Shown one piece after another: positions 9,282 through 18,977 of a stretch of DNA of 64,000 nt. Source of the DNA: Pseudideonella sakaiensis. GTDB lineage: Bacteria; Pseudomonadota; Gammaproteobacteria; Burkholderiales; Burkholderiaceae_C. The translations under genes were made by a program, and so were the position numbers. Location of the stretch: positions 118,932 through 182,931 of the forward strand of contig NZ_BBYR01000002.1 in the NCBI RefSeq assembly GCF_001293525.1. The letters run 5' to 3'. The notes below the pieces were generated by a model. The model was not told the origin of the DNA and ran no database searches. It saw nothing but the letters and a program-made list of their open reading frames with translations. The stretch's first letter is position 1; each line of letters starts with the position of its first letter.

Positions 9282-9628
9282 ACCTGTCGGTCTCGGTGCA
9301 GACCATCGGCCTGCTGATCGCGTCGAACGTCTTCATGACGATCGCCTGGTACGGCCACCTGAAGGACCTGCAGGCCAAGCCCTGGTACGTGGCCGCGCTG
9401 ATCAGCTGGGGCATCGCGCTGTTCGAGTACCTCCTGCAGGTGCCCGCCAACCGCATCGGCTACGCCGGCGGCTTCAGCCTGGCGCAGCTGAAGATCATCC
9501 AGGAGGTGATCACGCTGACGGTCTTCGTGCCCTTCGCGATGATCGTGATGGACCAGCCGTTCAAGACCGACTTCCTGTGGGCCGGGCTGTGCCTGGTCGG
9601 CGCGGTCTACTTCATCTTCCGCAGCTGA
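9278..9628 (+). CDS. DMT family protein (DUF486)
   Basis: The 116-residue product is a four-helix membrane protein of the DUF486 family, distantly related to drug/metabolite transporters: TIGLLIASNVFMTIAWYGHL, AALISWGIALFEYLLQVPAN, QLKIIQEVITLTVFVPF and LWAGLCLVGAVYFIF. Small DMT proteins often act as dimers, but no substrate is known for this family. ATG 9278 overlaps the folK stop by 4 bases, suggesting co-translation. The gene converges on a TM2-domain gene 24 bases downstream. Confidence 0.85.
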   Translation: MNLSVSVQTIGLLIASNVFMTIAWYGHLKDLQAKPWYVAALISWGIALFEYLLQVPANRIGYAGGFSLAQLKIIQEVITLTVFVPFAMIVMDQPFKTDFLWAGLCLVGAVYFIFRS

Positions 9629-9652
9629 GCCAGCGGCGGCGCCGCGGCCGGC

Positions 9653-10093
9653 TCAGCGGCTGATCTTGCGCGCTTCCTCGATCTGGTACTCGAAGTAGCG
9701 CTGGCCGCTGAAGGCGATGGTCGCCATCAGCACGCCGGCGCCCAGCAGCAGCGCCAGCGCGGCGCCCAGCACCGCGCCCCAGCCGCTGGCCTCGGGCGCC
9801 GGCTCCTGCGGGTTGTGGCGGCGGTGCCAGCGCTCGTCGGGCGTCAGCGCATAGACGATCGCGCTCAGCATCGCGGCGGCCAGCGCGAAGCCGAGCAGCG
9901 GCACCAGCGCCCAGGCGACCTGGTCGTCCAGCCCCAGCTCGCGCATGCGCTGCACGCCGGCCAGGCCGAGCATGGTCGGCAGTGGGTAGGCCCAGCCCCA
10001 GGCATCGCGAAAGCCGTGCAGGTAGAAGCGGTGCAGGCCGAAGCCGCCGCCGAGGATCGCGATCCAGGTCGCGAGGGTCTTGGACTTGTGCAT
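9653..10093 (-). CDS. TM2 domain-containing membrane protein
   Basis: A 146-residue protein. The N-terminal part, [21 protein letters not shown] followed by [14 protein letters not shown], fits a TM2 domain (two helices joined by a short loop with a G-x-H-R-F-Y core). Two further hydrophobic segments follow ([21 protein letters not shown] and [19 protein letters not shown]), so four inner-membrane helices are expected. The family has no established role in bacteria. The start at 10093 puts the TM2 domain at the N-terminus; a GNAT gene ends only 5 bases upstream, so the two are probably co-transcribed. Confidence 0.75.
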   Translation of the reverse strand: MHKSKTLATWIAILGGGFGLHRFYLHGFRDAWGWAYPLPTMLGLAGVQRMRELGLDDQVAWALVPLLGFALAAAMLSAIVYALTPDERWHRRHNPQEPAPEASGWGAVLGAALALLLGAGVLMATIAFSGQRYFEYQIEEARKISR

Positions 10094-10098
10094 GGGGC

Positions 10099-10674
10099 TC
10101 AGGCCGCGGTCGTGGCGGTCGCGGCAGCCTCGTCGCCGTCGGCCGGGGCGTCGGCGGCGCCGGTGCCGAGGCTGCGCTGCATCAGCACCACGTCCAGCCA
10201 GCGGCCGAACTTCCAGCCCGCGGCCTTCAGCACGCCGGTGTGCTCGAAGCCGAGCCGGCGGTGCACGCCGATCGAGCCGGCATTCTCGGCGTCGCCGATC
10301 ACGGCCAGCATCTGCCGCGCGCCGCGCGCCTCGCACTGGCCGACCAGCTCGGCCAGCAGCAGGCGCCCGAGGCCCTGGCCGCGCGCCTGTGGCGCGAGGT
10401 AGATCGAGTCCTCCACGCAGAAGCGGTAGGCGCGGCGCGGGCGGAAGTGGTTGGCGTAGGCGTAGCCGAGCACCTCGCCGGCACGCTCGGCCACCAGCCA
10501 GGGCAGGTCCTTGGCGAGCACGTCGTCGCGGCGGCGCGCCATCTCGGCGCGGTCCGGCGCCTCGAGCTCGAAGGTGCCGGTGCCGTTCGCCACGTGCCAG
10601 GCGTAGATCGCCTGCAGGGCATCGAGGTCGGCGGAGGTGCTCGGGCGGATCAGCAGGGGGACGTCGGCAGGCAT
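10099..10674 (-). CDS. GNAT N-acetyltransferase, PAT/MnaT-like
   Basis: This 191-residue acetyltransferase fits the phosphinothricin/methionine-derivative acetyltransferase group: [34 protein letters not shown], then the acetyl-CoA-binding [12 protein letters not shown] near residue 95 and the [21 protein letters not shown]-terminal signature. Known relatives acetylate amino groups of toxic amino-acid analogues such as methionine sulfone; the substrate here is not known. The last 25 residues are an Ala/Asp/Thr-rich tail without counterpart in the family. ATG 10674 places the first beta strand at residue 6. Confidence 0.85.
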   Translation of the reverse strand: MPADVPLLIRPSTSADLDALQAIYAWHVANGTGTFELEAPDRAEMARRRDDVLAKDLPWLVAERAGEVLGYAYANHFRPRRAYRFCVEDSIYLAPQARGQGLGRLLLAELVGQCEARGARQMLAVIGDAENAGSIGVHRRLGFEHTGVLKAAGWKFGRWLDVVLMQRSLGTGAADAPADGDEAAATATTAA

Positions 10675-10733
10675 CGGCAGGGGGCGGTCTCGGGCGGCGG
10701 GCGCCGGGGCGGCATGGGGCGCAGACCTCAGTT

Positions 10734-11007
10734 TATAATGCGCGGTTTTCGGCGGCGGCCCCGCTGGCTTCGAACCGTGACGGCGGCATGCGGTCCCGGG
10801 ATCCCCCGATCCCGGCTCGGCAGGCTTCGCCGGCGGCGCGGGGCCGGTGTCGGGCGTATCTACGACGCCGAGCCGTGGCCCGGGTGCGGGGCCGCCGTGC
10901 CGCCTGCACAGGCCGCGCGGCGGGCCGATGCCGGGGCCGAGCCCCGTTCTGCTCGCCCTGCGGTGTCTCCTGGTGCGGTGGACGACGTCATCTTTCGAGG
11001 AATCCTC
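10734..11007 (+). promoter_or_regulatory. rpsP operon promoter and long leader
   Basis: A consensus -10 TATAAT lies at 10734-10739, followed by GCGCGG; the -35 is not obvious. The predicted start near 10746 gives a leader of about 260 bases before rpsP, rich in short GC inverted repeats. Such a leader could hold a regulatory structure for the ribosomal operon, but no known riboswitch or protein-binding motif was recognised. It accounts for most of the 10675-11007 gap. Confidence 0.6.
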
Positions 11008-11277
11008 ATGGTCGTGATCCGACTGGCCCGTGGCGGCGCCAAGAAGCGCCCGTTCTACAACATCGTCGTCGCCGACGCGCGCGAGCGCCGCGATGGCCGC
11101 TTCATCGAGCGCGTGGGCTTCTACAACCCCGTCGCCGCTGGCGCCGAGCAGGGCCTGCGCGTCGCCTTCGACCGCGTCAGCCACTGGACGGCCACCGGCG
11201 CGCGCATGTCGCCGACGGTCGCCCGCCTGGTCGGCCAGGCCCAGGCGGCCGCGGCCGCCCCGGCCGCCGCGGCCTGA
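11008..11277 (+). CDS. rpsP: 30S ribosomal protein S16
   Basis: The 89-residue product begins [20 protein letters not shown] and carries [19 protein letters not shown] and [19 protein letters not shown], all diagnostic of S16. It is an rRNA-binding protein needed for 30S assembly. It starts the conserved rpsP-rimM-trmD-rplS operon; rimM begins 14 bases downstream. The C-terminus is an Ala-rich stretch (residues 75-89), common in GC-rich betaproteobacteria. Confidence 0.97.
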   Translation: MVVIRLARGGAKKRPFYNIVVADARERRDGRFIERVGFYNPVAAGAEQGLRVAFDRVSHWTATGARMSPTVARLVGQAQAAAAAPAAAA

Positions 11278-11291
11278 GCGACGCCGCGTCG

Positions 11292-11894
11292 ATGGGGCCG
11301 GGCGACGACGAGCCCCGCCCGGCCGACGCGGTCGAGGTCGGCCGCATCGGCGAGGCCTGGGGGATCCAGGGCTGGTTCCGGGTGCACCCGCATGCCGGCG
11401 ATCCCCAGGCGCTGTTCTCCAGCAAGCGCTGGTTCCTCGCCGCGCCCGAGGCGGGCGGGCCGCGCCGTCCGGCCGGCACCGGCCCGGCCCGGCCGCTGCC
11501 CGCGCGGCTGGCGATCGCCCAGGCCCGCGAGCACGGCGGCGGCGTGGTCGCGAAGGCTCGCGACATCGATGACCGCGACGGGGCCGAGGCCCTGCGCGGC
11601 GCGCGCATCTTCATCTCGCGCGCCAGCTTTCCCACCGCCGACGACGGCGAGTACTACTGGGTCGACCTGATCGGCCTCGCGGTCGTGAACCGCGAGGAGC
11701 GCCTGCTCGGCGAGGTGATCGGCCTGCTCGACACCGGCCCGCACGCGGTGCTGCGCATCGCGCCGCCCGGCCGGCCGGCCGGCACGGGGCTCGACCCGGC
11801 GGACGAGCTGCTGATCCCCTTCGTCGGCGCCTACGTCGACGACGTCAGCCTGCCCGAGCGGCGCATCCGCGTCGACTGGGGCGCGGATTTCTGA
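11292..11894 (+). CDS. rimM: Ribosome maturation factor RimM
   Basis: The 200-residue protein has the RimM N-terminal domain ([20 protein letters not shown], then SSKRWFL) and the C-terminal PRC-barrel ([42 protein letters not shown]). RimM binds S19 and helps mature the 3' domain of 16S rRNA in the 30S head. The insert [16 protein letters not shown] in the N-terminal domain is longer than in the E. coli protein. ATG 11292 is taken because the domain starts 17 residues later; the upstream frame lacks similarity. Confidence 0.95.
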   Translation: MGPGDDEPRPADAVEVGRIGEAWGIQGWFRVHPHAGDPQALFSSKRWFLAAPEAGGPRRPAGTGPARPLPARLAIAQAREHGGGVVAKARDIDDRDGAEALRGARIFISRASFPTADDGEYYWVDLIGLAVVNREERLLGEVIGLLDTGPHAVLRIAPPGRPAGTGLDPADELLIPFVGAYVDDVSLPERRIRVDWGADF

Positions 11895-11937
11895 GGCCGG
11901 GTCCGGCCCGGCCGCGGCCGGCCGCCCGGCGAAGACC

Positions 11938-12720
11938 ATGCGTTTCGACGTCCTCACGCTCTTTCCCGAGCTGTTCGCGCCGCACCTGCGGCAGGGCATC
12001 ACCCGGCGGGCCTACGAGTCCGGCCAGGTGGACGTGCACCTGTGGCCGCTGCGCGATTTCGCCGACAACGCCTACCGCCGCGTCGACGACCGCCCCTACG
12101 GCGGCGGCCCCGGCATGGTGATGCTGGTGCAGCCGATCGAGGCCGCGCTCGCGGCGGTGCGCGCCGAGCGCGAGGCGGCGGGCCTGCCCGCCGCGCCGGT
12201 GGTGCATTTCTCGCCCACCGGCCGGCCGATCGACCAGGCGCTGGTGCGCGACTGGGCCACCGGCCCCGGCGCCGTGCTGCTGTGCGGCCGCTACGAGGGC
12301 ATCGACCAGCGCGTGCTGGACCGCCACGTCGACGTCGAGCTGAGCCTCGGCGACTTCGTGCTCTCCGGCGGCGAGCTCCCGGCGCTGGCGCTGCTGGACG
12401 CCATCGCCCGCCTGCAGGACGGCGTGCTGGGCGACGTGCGCTCGCACGAGCAGGACAGCTTCTCCGACGGCCTGCTCGACTGCCCGCACTACAGCCGCCC
12501 GGAGCGCCTGCCGGCGCAGGACGGGCATGCCGAGGCCGAGGTGCCGGCGGTGCTGCTGTCCGGCCACCATGCGGCGATCGCGCGCTGGCGGCGCGAGCGC
12601 TCGCTCGCGCTGTCGGCGCAGCGCCGGCCCGACCTGATCCGCCGGGCACGTGAGGCCGGCCGCCTGGACCGGGACGACGAGGCCTTCCTGGCTGGCCTCG
12701 GCGGTGTCGACGGGCTATAA
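11938..12720 (+). CDS. trmD: tRNA (guanine-37-N1)-methyltransferase
   Basis: TrmD, 260 residues, a SPOUT-class trefoil-knot methyltransferase: [56 protein letters not shown] and [19 protein letters not shown] build the SAM-binding knot, and the C-terminal helical domain contacts tRNA. It methylates G37 in tRNAs with G36G37 and prevents +1 frameshifting. The TAA stop lies inside the -10 hexamer of a probable rplS promoter (12716-12721), so transcription of rplS may be partly independent of the operon. Confidence 0.97.
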   Translation: MRFDVLTLFPELFAPHLRQGITRRAYESGQVDVHLWPLRDFADNAYRRVDDRPYGGGPGMVMLVQPIEAALAAVRAEREAAGLPAAPVVHFSPTGRPIDQALVRDWATGPGAVLLCGRYEGIDQRVLDRHVDVELSLGDFVLSGGELPALALLDAIARLQDGVLGDVRSHEQDSFSDGLLDCPHYSRPERLPAQDGHAEAEVPAVLLSGHHAAIARWRRERSLALSAQRRPDLIRRAREAGRLDRDDEAFLAGLGGVDGL

Positions 12721-12943
12721 TCGCGGGCTTTTCGATCCTCTGCCAGCCACGAGGGTCGCCTCGAGCCCGCCTTGCCGCGGGCACCGCCTGCCCGGCAGGC
12801 CCGGCCGAATTCCCGGCGGGCCGGTGCGGTCCGGCGGCGAGGGTTCCGGCACGCGGACGCTGAACCAGCGGCTTGCGTGCGACGGGCCCGGGCGCCCCGA
12901 CACCGATTCCAACCCGGCGCGTGCACGATCGTCAGGAACCTCC
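12716..12943 (+). promoter_or_regulatory. Internal promoter and leader of rplS
   Basis: TATAAT at 12716-12721 overlaps the trmD stop and is followed by CGCGGGCTTTTC, nearly the same as the sequences behind the rpsT and helicase -10 elements. No good -35 is visible. The leader would be about 215 bases, GC-rich, with no recognised regulatory element. Confidence 0.55.
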
Positions 12944-13297
12944 ATGGACCTCATCAAGACCCTCGAGCAGGAAGAGATTTCCCGCCTCAACAAGACCGTG
13001 CCGGCCTTCGCGCCGGGCGACACGGTGATCGTCAACGTCAACGTGGTCGAAGGCACGCGCAAGCGGGTGCAGGCCTACGAAGGCGTGTGCATCGCCAAGC
13101 GCAACCGCGGCCTGAACAGCAGTTTCATCGTGCGCAAGATCTCCAGCGGCGAGGGCGTCGAGCGGACCTTCCAGCTCTACAGCCCGCTGATCGCGTCGAT
13201 CGAGGTGAAGCGCCGCGGCGACGTGCGCCGCGCCAAGCTCTACTACCTGCGCCAGCGCAGCGGCAAGTCGGCGCGGATCAAGGAAAAGCTGGCCTGA
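12944..13297 (+). CDS. rplS: 50S ribosomal protein L19
   Basis: The 117-residue product matches L19: [74 protein letters not shown] and [19 protein letters not shown]19 sits at the 30S-50S interface. It is the last gene of the rpsP operon and is followed by a hairpin-T-tract terminator at 13366. Confidence 0.97.
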   Translation: MDLIKTLEQEEISRLNKTVPAFAPGDTVIVNVNVVEGTRKRVQAYEGVCIAKRNRGLNSSFIVRKISSGEGVERTFQLYSPLIASIEVKRRGDVRRAKLYYLRQRSGKSARIKEKLA

Positions 13298-13365
13298 TCG
13301 CCGGGCGCGCCGGGCCCTGCCCGCCGCGCCGGTCAACCGCGGCACCGGCCGCCCCGTTGTCCACG

Positions 13366-13392
13366 AGCCGCCGCGAGGCGGCTTCGTCGTTT
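13366..13392 (+). terminator. Terminator of the rpsP-rimM-trmD-rplS operon
   Basis: AGCCGCC and GGCGGCT form a 7-bp stem around a GCGA tetraloop (stem 13366-13383), followed by the T-rich TTCGTCGTTT. It lies 68 bases after the rplS stop and ahead of the Nudix gene. Confidence 0.75.
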
Positions 13393-13451
13393 CTGATGCC
13401 GGTGGCGCACCCGCCCGCCACGTCGTCGCCGACCGCCTTCTCTCCACCCGC

Positions 13452-14138
13452 ATGGCCCTGCCCCGCTTCCAGCCCGAGGACATCCCGGTGATCGGCACCG
13501 ATGCCCACCTGCCGGCGGTGCCGGCGGACCGGCTGCTGCCGCTGGCGCTGGCGCAGCGCTTCGCCGCGCCACCGGCCTGGACACCCGAGGCGGCGGTGGA
13601 GCGCCGCTTCGTGGACCGCCCCCCGGCGGCCGCGGCCGTGCTGGTGCCTGTGGTGCGCCACCCGGTGCCCACGGTGCTGCTGACGCGGCGCACCGAGCAC
13701 CTGCACGACCACCCGGGCCAGGTGAGCTTCCCCGGCGGGCGGGTCGAGCCGGGCGATGCCGACGCCGTGGCCACCGCGCTGCGCGAGGCCGAGGAGGAGA
13801 TCGGGCTGCCGGCGAACCAGGTCGAGGTCATCGGCCAGCTGCCGGTGCTCAGCACCGGCACCGGCTTCATCGTGACGCCGGTCGTCGGCCTGGTCGAGCC
13901 GGGCTTCACGCTGCGCCTCGATCCGAACGAGGTGGCGGCCGCCTTCGAGGTGCCGCTGCCCTTCCTGATGACGCCGGCCCACCACCGCTGGCACCGGATG
14001 GAGCACGAGGGCGTGGCGCGCGACTTCCTGTCGATGCCCTGGGACGGCGCGGGCAGCGACGGCGCCGCCGCGCGCTTCTTCATCTGGGGCGCCACCGCCG
14101 CGATGATCCGCAACCTGTACCGCTTCCTGGCCGCCTGA
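13452..14138 (+). CDS. CoA pyrophosphatase, Nudix family (NudL-like)
   Basis: The 228-residue protein has a central Nudix box, FPGGRVEPGDADAV followed by ALREAEEEIGL, preceded by HPGQVSFPGG, the CoA-pyrophosphatase subtype signature (UPF0035). The acidic REAEEE residues bind the catalytic metal. Enzymes of this type split CoA or dephospho-CoA derivatives into 4'-phosphopantetheine and 3',5'-ADP; E. coli NudL is the closest model. The C-terminal RFFIWGATAAMIRNLYRFL is also typical of the subfamily. The gene follows the rplS terminator and is probably transcribed on its own. Confidence 0.87.
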   Translation: MALPRFQPEDIPVIGTDAHLPAVPADRLLPLALAQRFAAPPAWTPEAAVERRFVDRPPAAAAVLVPVVRHPVPTVLLTRRTEHLHDHPGQVSFPGGRVEPGDADAVATALREAEEEIGLPANQVEVIGQLPVLSTGTGFIVTPVVGLVEPGFTLRLDPNEVAAAFEVPLPFLMTPAHHRWHRMEHEGVARDFLSMPWDGAGSDGAAARFFIWGATAAMIRNLYRFLAA

Positions 14139-14202
14139 GGGCGCCCGGATCCGTGCGCGCCCGGCGCGGCACGGCGCGGGCCGCGGCTATCATCGGCCGC
14201 GC

Positions 14203-15192
14203 ATGAGCTTCTTCTCCGTCCTGTTCGCGCTGCTGATCGAACAGCTCAAGCCGCTGCCGCCGGGCAACCCGGTGCACGAGGGCCTGACCGGCTGGATGCG
14301 CTGGACGGCGCGCAACTTCGACGCCGGCCAGCCTCGGCATGCCGGCGTGGTCTGGGCGATCTCGGTGCTGCTGCCGGCGCTGCTGGTCTTCGCCGCCCAC
14401 CTCGCGATCGCGCGCTTCAGCCTGCTGCTGGCGCTGGCCTTCTCGGTCGCGGTGCTCTACCTGACGCTCGGCTTCCGCCAGTTCAGCCACTACTTCACCG
14501 ACATCCGCGACGCGCTCGAGCGCGGCGACGAGGCCACCGCGCGCCAGCTGATGAGCGAATGGCGCCACCTCGACGCGAGCGAGCTGCCGCGCACCGAACT
14601 GCTGCGCCACGTCATCGAGCACTCCCTGCTCGCGGCGCACCGCCATGTGTTCGGGGTCTTCTTCTGCTTCGTGCTGCTGTCGGCGCTCGGGCTCGGGCCG
14701 GCCGGCGCGGTGCTCTACCGGATGGCCGAGTTCGCCAGCCGCTACTGGGGCTACCGCAGCCGCACGGTGGGCGAGCCCAGCAACGAGCGGCTGATGGCCT
14801 TGTCGCAGCAGCTGTTCAGCCTGATCGACCACGTCCCGGCGCGGCTGACCGCCTTCGGCTTCGCGGTGGTCGGCAACTTCGAGGAGGCGGTGAACGGCTG
14901 GCGCCGCGATGCCGGGCTGTGGAAGCACGCCAACGAGGGCATCATCCTCGCCGCCGCCGCCGGGGCGGTGAACGTGCAGCTCGGCGGCAGCGCGGCGCCG
15001 GGCGTGACGCCCGACCGTTCGAAGACCTTCGGCCGCGGCGCGCTCGGCGACGAGGCGGAGTCCGCCGGCTCCACGCCGGGCATGAGCCCGGTGCTCGGCC
15101 ACCTGCAGAGCCTGGTCGGCCTGGTCTGGCGCTCGATGGTGCTGTGGATGCTGCTGCTGGCGCTGCTGTCGCTGGCGAACCTGACCGGCTGA
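14203..15192 (+). CDS. CobD/CbiB-family membrane protein
   Basis: A 329-residue integral membrane protein of the Burkholderiales CobD/CbiB-like family: MSFFSVLFALLIEQLKPLP, VLYLTLGFRQFSHYFTDIRD, SLLAAHRHVFGVFFCFVLLS and DHVPARLTAFGFAVVGNFEEA. True CobD/CbiB makes adenosylcobinamide in cobalamin synthesis. These single-copy relatives often lie outside cobalamin clusters, as here, so that role is doubtful. TATCAT at 14188-14193 lies 9 bases before the ATG, which would give a transcript with almost no leader. It converges on rsgA; GCCCGG/CCGGGC at 15196-15211 forms a hairpin between the two stops. Confidence 0.8.
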   Translation: MSFFSVLFALLIEQLKPLPPGNPVHEGLTGWMRWTARNFDAGQPRHAGVVWAISVLLPALLVFAAHLAIARFSLLLALAFSVAVLYLTLGFRQFSHYFTDIRDALERGDEATARQLMSEWRHLDASELPRTELLRHVIEHSLLAAHRHVFGVFFCFVLLSALGLGPAGAVLYRMAEFASRYWGYRSRTVGEPSNERLMALSQQLFSLIDHVPARLTAFGFAVVGNFEEAVNGWRRDAGLWKHANEGIILAAAAGAVNVQLGGSAAPGVTPDRSKTFGRGALGDEAESAGSTPGMSPVLGHLQSLVGLVWRSMVLWMLLLALLSLANLTG

Positions 15193-15252
15193 GACGCCCG
15201 GCGTGCCGGGCTCGCCGCGCCCGCGCGCGCGACGCTTCGCCGGCCCGGCCCG

Positions 15253-16197
15253 CTACCAGGCCGTGCGACCCAGCTCCTCGAGGATCTCGCCATAGATGCG
15301 GTAGCGGCTCTCGCTGATCTCGCCGCGCTCGACCGCGGCCCGCACGCCGCAGCCCGGCTCCTGCCGGTGGGTGCAGTTGTAGAAGCGGCAGGCGCCGACA
15401 TGGGCCGCGAGGTCGGGCATCAGCGCCGGCAGCGCGGCTGGCTCCACCTGGCGCAGCCCGAACTCCTGGAAGCCCGGTGAATCGATCAGCGCACTGCCGG
15501 CCGCGCGGTCGATCCAGTGCCACTGCGTGTGGGTGGTGGTGTGCCGGCCCGAGTTCAGCGCCTGCGAGATCTCGCCCACTGCCGCGGCGGCGCCCGGCAC
15601 GAAGCGGTTGATCAGCGTGCTCTTGCCGGTGCCGCTGGGGCCGAGCACCAGGCTCGCGCGCCCGGCGAACAGCGGCAGCAGCGCGGCCTGCGCCGCCTCG
15701 GGCGCGGCCTTCAGCGCCGCCTCGCGCACCGCGGTGCCCATCGCGCGGTAGGGCGCGAGCCGGCGCCGCGCCTCGTCGGCGCCGGGCAGGTCGGTCTTGT
15801 TCAGCAGCACCCAGGCCTCGATGCCGGCCGACTGCGCGGCCACCAGCGCCCGCGCCAGCTGGGACTCGCTGAACACCGGCTCGCTGGCGACCATCACGAC
15901 GATCTGGTCCAGGTTGGCGGCGAAGGCCTTGGTGCGCCACTCGTCCTGGCGGAACAGCAGGTTGCGGCGCGCCTCGACGGCCTCGATCACGCCCTCGTCG
16001 TCGCCCTCGGTGGTGTGGCGCCAGCGCACGCGGTCGCCGACCACGCAGTCGCTCTTCTTGCCGCGCGGGTGGCAGTTGCGGCGCGAGCCGTCGTCCGCCT
16101 CCACGCGGTAGTGGCGGCCGTGGCTGGCCACGACCAGGCCCGGCGAGAGCGCGGCGGCCGGCGCGGCCTCGGTGACGGCGCGGCGGTCGCGCTTCAA
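15253..16197 (-). CDS. rsgA: Ribosome small-subunit GTPase RsgA
   Basis: The 314-residue RsgA (YjeQ) has an OB-fold domain (LVVASHGRHYRVE, NCHPRGKKSDCVVGDRV), a circularly permuted GTPase domain with G4 LNKTDLPG before G1 LGPSGTGKSTLINRF, and a C-terminal zinc finger (HVGACRFYNCTHRQEPGC). It acts late in 30S maturation and its GTPase is stimulated by the subunit. The best start is TTG 16197: it overlaps the stop of the upstream protease gene as TTGA, leaving 23 residues before the OB fold. A GTG a short way into the domain is a weaker alternative. Confidence 0.93.
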   Translation of the reverse strand: MKRDRRAVTEAAPAAALSPGLVVASHGRHYRVEADDGSRRNCHPRGKKSDCVVGDRVRWRHTTEGDDEGVIEAVEARRNLLFRQDEWRTKAFAANLDQIVVMVASEPVFSESQLARALVAAQSAGIEAWVLLNKTDLPGADEARRRLAPYRAMGTAVREAALKAAPEAAQAALLPLFAGRASLVLGPSGTGKSTLINRFVPGAAAAVGEISQALNSGRHTTTHTQWHWIDRAAGSALIDSPGFQEFGLRQVEPAALPALMPDLAAHVGACRFYNCTHRQEPGCGVRAAVERGEISESRYRIYGEILEELGRTAW

Positions 16198-17513
16198 GCG
16201 GGGGCCGCCGCGCCGAGCGGCGCCGGCGCCAGCGCCGCCGGGCGGGGCAGGGCGGCCAGGCGCTCCGCCGCCGGCGGGTGCGAGTAGTAGAAGCGGGCGT
16301 AGACCGGGTCCGGCGTCAGCGTCGACGCGTTGTCCTCGTGCAGCTTGAGCAGCGCGCGCGCCAGCTCGCGACCGTCGGCCTGGGCGCAGGCGTAGGCGTC
16401 GGCCTGGAACTCGTCGCGCCGCGACAGGCCGGCCAGCAGCGGCGACACGAAGCCGGCGAACACCGGCACCACCAGCAGGAACAGCAGCAGCGCCAGCGCG
16501 TCGTTCGGTGCCGCCAGCGAGGGGCGCACGCCCAGCGCGGTGTAGAAGCCCACCTCGCCCGACAGCCAGCCGAGCATCGCGAAGCCGCCCAGGCTCAGCG
16601 CGAACATCAGCGCGATCCGCTTGGGCACGTGGCGGTGCCGGAAGTGGCCGAGCTCGTGCGCCAGCACCGCCTCCACCTCGCCCGGCGCCAGCTTGGCCAG
16701 CAAGGTGTCGAAGAACACGACGCGCTTGGCCGCGCCGAGGCCGGTGAAGTAGGCATTGCCGTGCGCCGAGCGGCGGCTGCCGTCCATCACGAACAGCCCC
16801 TTCGCGGCGAAGCCGCAGCGCGCCATCAGCGCCTGCACGCGCGCCTTCAGCGCCTCGTCGGCCAGCGGCTCGAAGCGGTTGAAAAGCGGCGCGATCAGCG
16901 TCGGGTAGATCACCAGCAGCAGCAGGTTGAAGCCGGCCCAGGCGCCCCAGGCCCACAGCCACCACAGCGGCCCGGCCGCCGCCATCAGCCAGAGGATCAG
17001 CGCGGCCAGCGGCAGGCCGATCAGCGCGCCGACCAGCGTCGACTTCAGCAGGTCGCCCAGCCACATGCCCAGGCTCATGCGGTTGAAGCCGAAGCGCTGC
17101 TCGATGCGAAAGGTGCCGGCCCAGTCGAAGGGCAGCTCGAGCAGGCCCGCGATCAGCGCGAAGGCGGCGAGCAGCAGCAGCTGGTAGCCGAGGTCGACGG
17201 CCGGCGCGGGCAGCCAGGCGCGCGCGGCCGACAGCACGGCCGTGTTCAGCGCGTCCAGTCCGCCCAGCAGCGTCCAGCCGACCAGCACCGCAGCACCGAA
17301 GGCCTGGGCCAGCAGGCCCAGGCGCAACCGCGCCAGCGTGTAGTCCGCGGCCTTCTGGTGCGCGGCCAGCGGCACCGCGTCGCGGAAGGCGGCGGGCACC
17401 TCGCCGCGGTGCCGCGCCACGTGCCGCACCTGCCGCCCCGCGAGCCAGAATTTCAGCGCGAGCGAGGCCACCAGGGCCAGCGCGAACACCACCGTGAGGG
17501 CTTGGAGCTGCAT
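16194..17513 (-). CDS. M48 family metalloprotease, Ste24-like
   Basis: This 439-residue integral membrane zinc protease carries [10 protein letters not shown] (zinc His286 and His290, catalytic Glu287) and the distal [11 protein letters not shown] that supplies the third ligand. Several helices flank the catalytic domain ([56 protein letters not shown]), and [20 protein letters not shown] is typical of the CAAX prenyl protease 1/Ste24 group. In bacteria such proteins are linked to membrane-protein quality control. The ATG at 17513 is 6 bases from a minus-strand TACACT (17525-17520), so a leaderless message is possible. It is coupled to rsgA and divergent from orn. Confidence 0.9.
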   Translation of the reverse strand: MQLQALTVVFALALVASLALKFWLAGRQVRHVARHRGEVPAAFRDAVPLAAHQKAADYTLARLRLGLLAQAFGAAVLVGWTLLGGLDALNTAVLSAARAWLPAPAVDLGYQLLLLAAFALIAGLLELPFDWAGTFRIEQRFGFNRMSLGMWLGDLLKSTLVGALIGLPLAALILWLMAAAGPLWWLWAWGAWAGFNLLLLVIYPTLIAPLFNRFEPLADEALKARVQALMARCGFAAKGLFVMDGSRRSAHGNAYFTGLGAAKRVVFFDTLLAKLAPGEVEAVLAHELGHFRHRHVPKRIALMFALSLGGFAMLGWLSGEVGFYTALGVRPSLAAPNDALALLLFLLVVPVFAGFVSPLLAGLSRRDEFQADAYACAQADGRELARALLKLHEDNASTLTPDPVYARFYYSHPPAAERLAALPRPAALAPAPLGAAAPA

Positions 17514-17569
17514 CCCGGAAGTGTAGGGCTGCGAGAATGCCGGACCGCCCTTCGTGCCCAAGCCCGCCC

Positions 17570-18127
17570 GTGACCACCGAACTCGCCTGCAGCGACAGCA
17601 ACCTGATCTGGATCGACCTCGAGATGACCGGCCTGCTGCCCGACAGCGACCGCATCATCGAGGTCGCCGTCGTCGTCACCGATGCCCAGGTGAGCACCCG
17701 CGTCGAGGGCCCGGTGTTCGCGATCCACCAGGGCGACGCGGTGCTCGACGGCATGGACGCGTGGAACAAGGGCACCCACGGCCGCAGCGGCCTGATCGAC
17801 CGCGTGCGCGCCTCGACGGTCGACGAGGCGCAGGCCGAGGCGGCGGTGATCGACTTCCTGCGCCGCCACGTGCCGCCCGGCAAGTCGCCGATGTGCGGCA
17901 ACAGCATCTGCCAGGACCGGCGCTTCCTCGCCCGCACCATGCCGGCGCTGGAGGCCTACTTCCACTACCGCAACCTCGACGTCAGCACGCTCAAGGAGCT
18001 GGCGCGGCGCTGGAAGCCCGGGATCCTCGCGGGCTTCCGCAAGGCCCAGGCGCACACGGCACTCGCCGACATCCACGAGTCGATCGACGAGCTGCTGTAC
18101 TACCGCGAGCACTTCCTGGCGCCCTGA
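17570..18127 (+). CDS. orn: Oligoribonuclease
   Basis: The product is a 185-residue DEDDh exonuclease: [11 protein letters not shown] supplies the first Asp and Glu, [12 protein letters not shown] the second Asp, and [15 protein letters not shown] the His and last Asp. Orn degrades 2-4-mer RNAs and linear dinucleotides such as pGpG and is often essential. GTG 17570 ([14 protein letters not shown]) gives the usual length; an in-frame ATG at 17537 would add 11 residues of PSCPSPP-like sequence not seen in the family. The gene is divergent from the M48-rsgA pair with 56 bases between the chosen starts. Confidence 0.95.
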   Translation: MTTELACSDSNLIWIDLEMTGLLPDSDRIIEVAVVVTDAQVSTRVEGPVFAIHQGDAVLDGMDAWNKGTHGRSGLIDRVRASTVDEAQAEAAVIDFLRRHVPPGKSPMCGNSICQDRRFLARTMPALEAYFHYRNLDVSTLKELARRWKPGILAGFRKAQAHTALADIHESIDELLYYREHFLAP

Positions 18128-18242
18128 AGAAGCTGATCGCCACACGCCCGCTCGGCCGCCCCGGGTCCATTCACGGCTTCCGAGGGCCCGGGGTCGTCGA
18201 GATGGCCCGGGGCCGGGGCAGTGCCCCGGCGACCCGGTCGGT

Positions 18243-18977
18243 TCAGCCAGCCGCGCGCCGGCCCGCGAGCCGCCCGAGCAGCGCCCGGGCCTCCGCATCC
18301 GGCTCGGCCGGCACGCGGCGGTACTCCGCGCCGCCGTCGCTGCGCCACAGCAGCTTCATGTTCACCAGCTCGCGGCGCAGCGTGCAGTGGTCGCCGAACA
18401 GGTGGAGGTCGTTCAGCACGGCATTGACCTCGGCCTCGCGGTAGCGGCGTTCCGGGTCGAAGCGCGCCCACAGGCCCCACAGCGCGAGGCGCTGCGTCGC
18501 GTAGCGGCTCGGCCAGCGCATCAGCCGGCCGGCCTCGTCGAACTGGCGCAGCGCGCGGTCGGTCGCGGTGCTGAGCGAGGGGTCGCGCGGCCCGCGCTGC
18601 GGCGGCAGCTGCTCGCGCGCCGCGCTGCCGCGGGCGTGCGCCTGCGGCGTGGGCCGCGGGCGCAGGCCCGTCGACCCGCTGCGCCGATCGGTGGCGCCGT
18701 CGCTCGCCGCCGCGGTGGCCGAGGGCGCCGCGGTCACCGGCGATGCCGGCGGGTCCGACACGGCGGGCGAGGGGGCCGCGTCGGCTCCCGGGCGCCGCGC
18801 CGCCGCGCGCAGGCTCTGGTGGTTGCGGTGGCCGCCGGCGCGCGCCAGCATCTGCAGCAGCTGCACGTGGCTGGGCAGGCTGCGGTGGGTCTCGAGGTGG
18901 TCGCCGAGCTGGCGGCGCAGGGATTTCGCCAGGGCGGACACGTCGTCCGCCACGTAGGGCAGGGGGTCGCGGGGCAT
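18243..18977 (-). CDS. DUF2087 domain protein
   Basis: The 244-residue protein has an N-terminal segment (LPYVADDVSALAKSLRRQL to GHRNHQSLRAAA, residues 5-55), a long Ala/Pro/Ser-rich linker (about 56-145), and a C-terminal DUF2087 domain: YREAEVNAVLNDLHLFGDH, TLRRELVNMKLLWRSDGG, EYRRV. DUF2087 is a small winged-helix-like domain found in predicted transcription regulators, but its targets are unknown. The linker suggests two separate modules. A minus-strand TACACT at 19166-19161 could be its -10, giving a leader of about 175 bases. No signal peptide or membrane segment is seen. Confidence 0.75.
   Translation of the reverse strand: MPRDPLPYVADDVSALAKSLRRQLGDHLETHRSLPSHVQLLQMLARAGGHRNHQSLRAAARRPGADAAPSPAVSDPPASPVTAAPSATAAASDGATDRRSGSTGLRPRPTPQAHARGSAAREQLPPQRGPRDPSLSTATDRALRQFDEAGRLMRWPSRYATQRLALWGLWARFDPERRYREAEVNAVLNDLHLFGDHCTLRRELVNMKLLWRSDGGAEYRRVPAEPDAEARALLGRLAGRRAAG

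Noticed and set aside
14203..15192. Cobalamin biosynthesis gene cluster
   Set aside because: Only the CobD/CbiB-like gene is present and no other cobalamin gene is adjacent.
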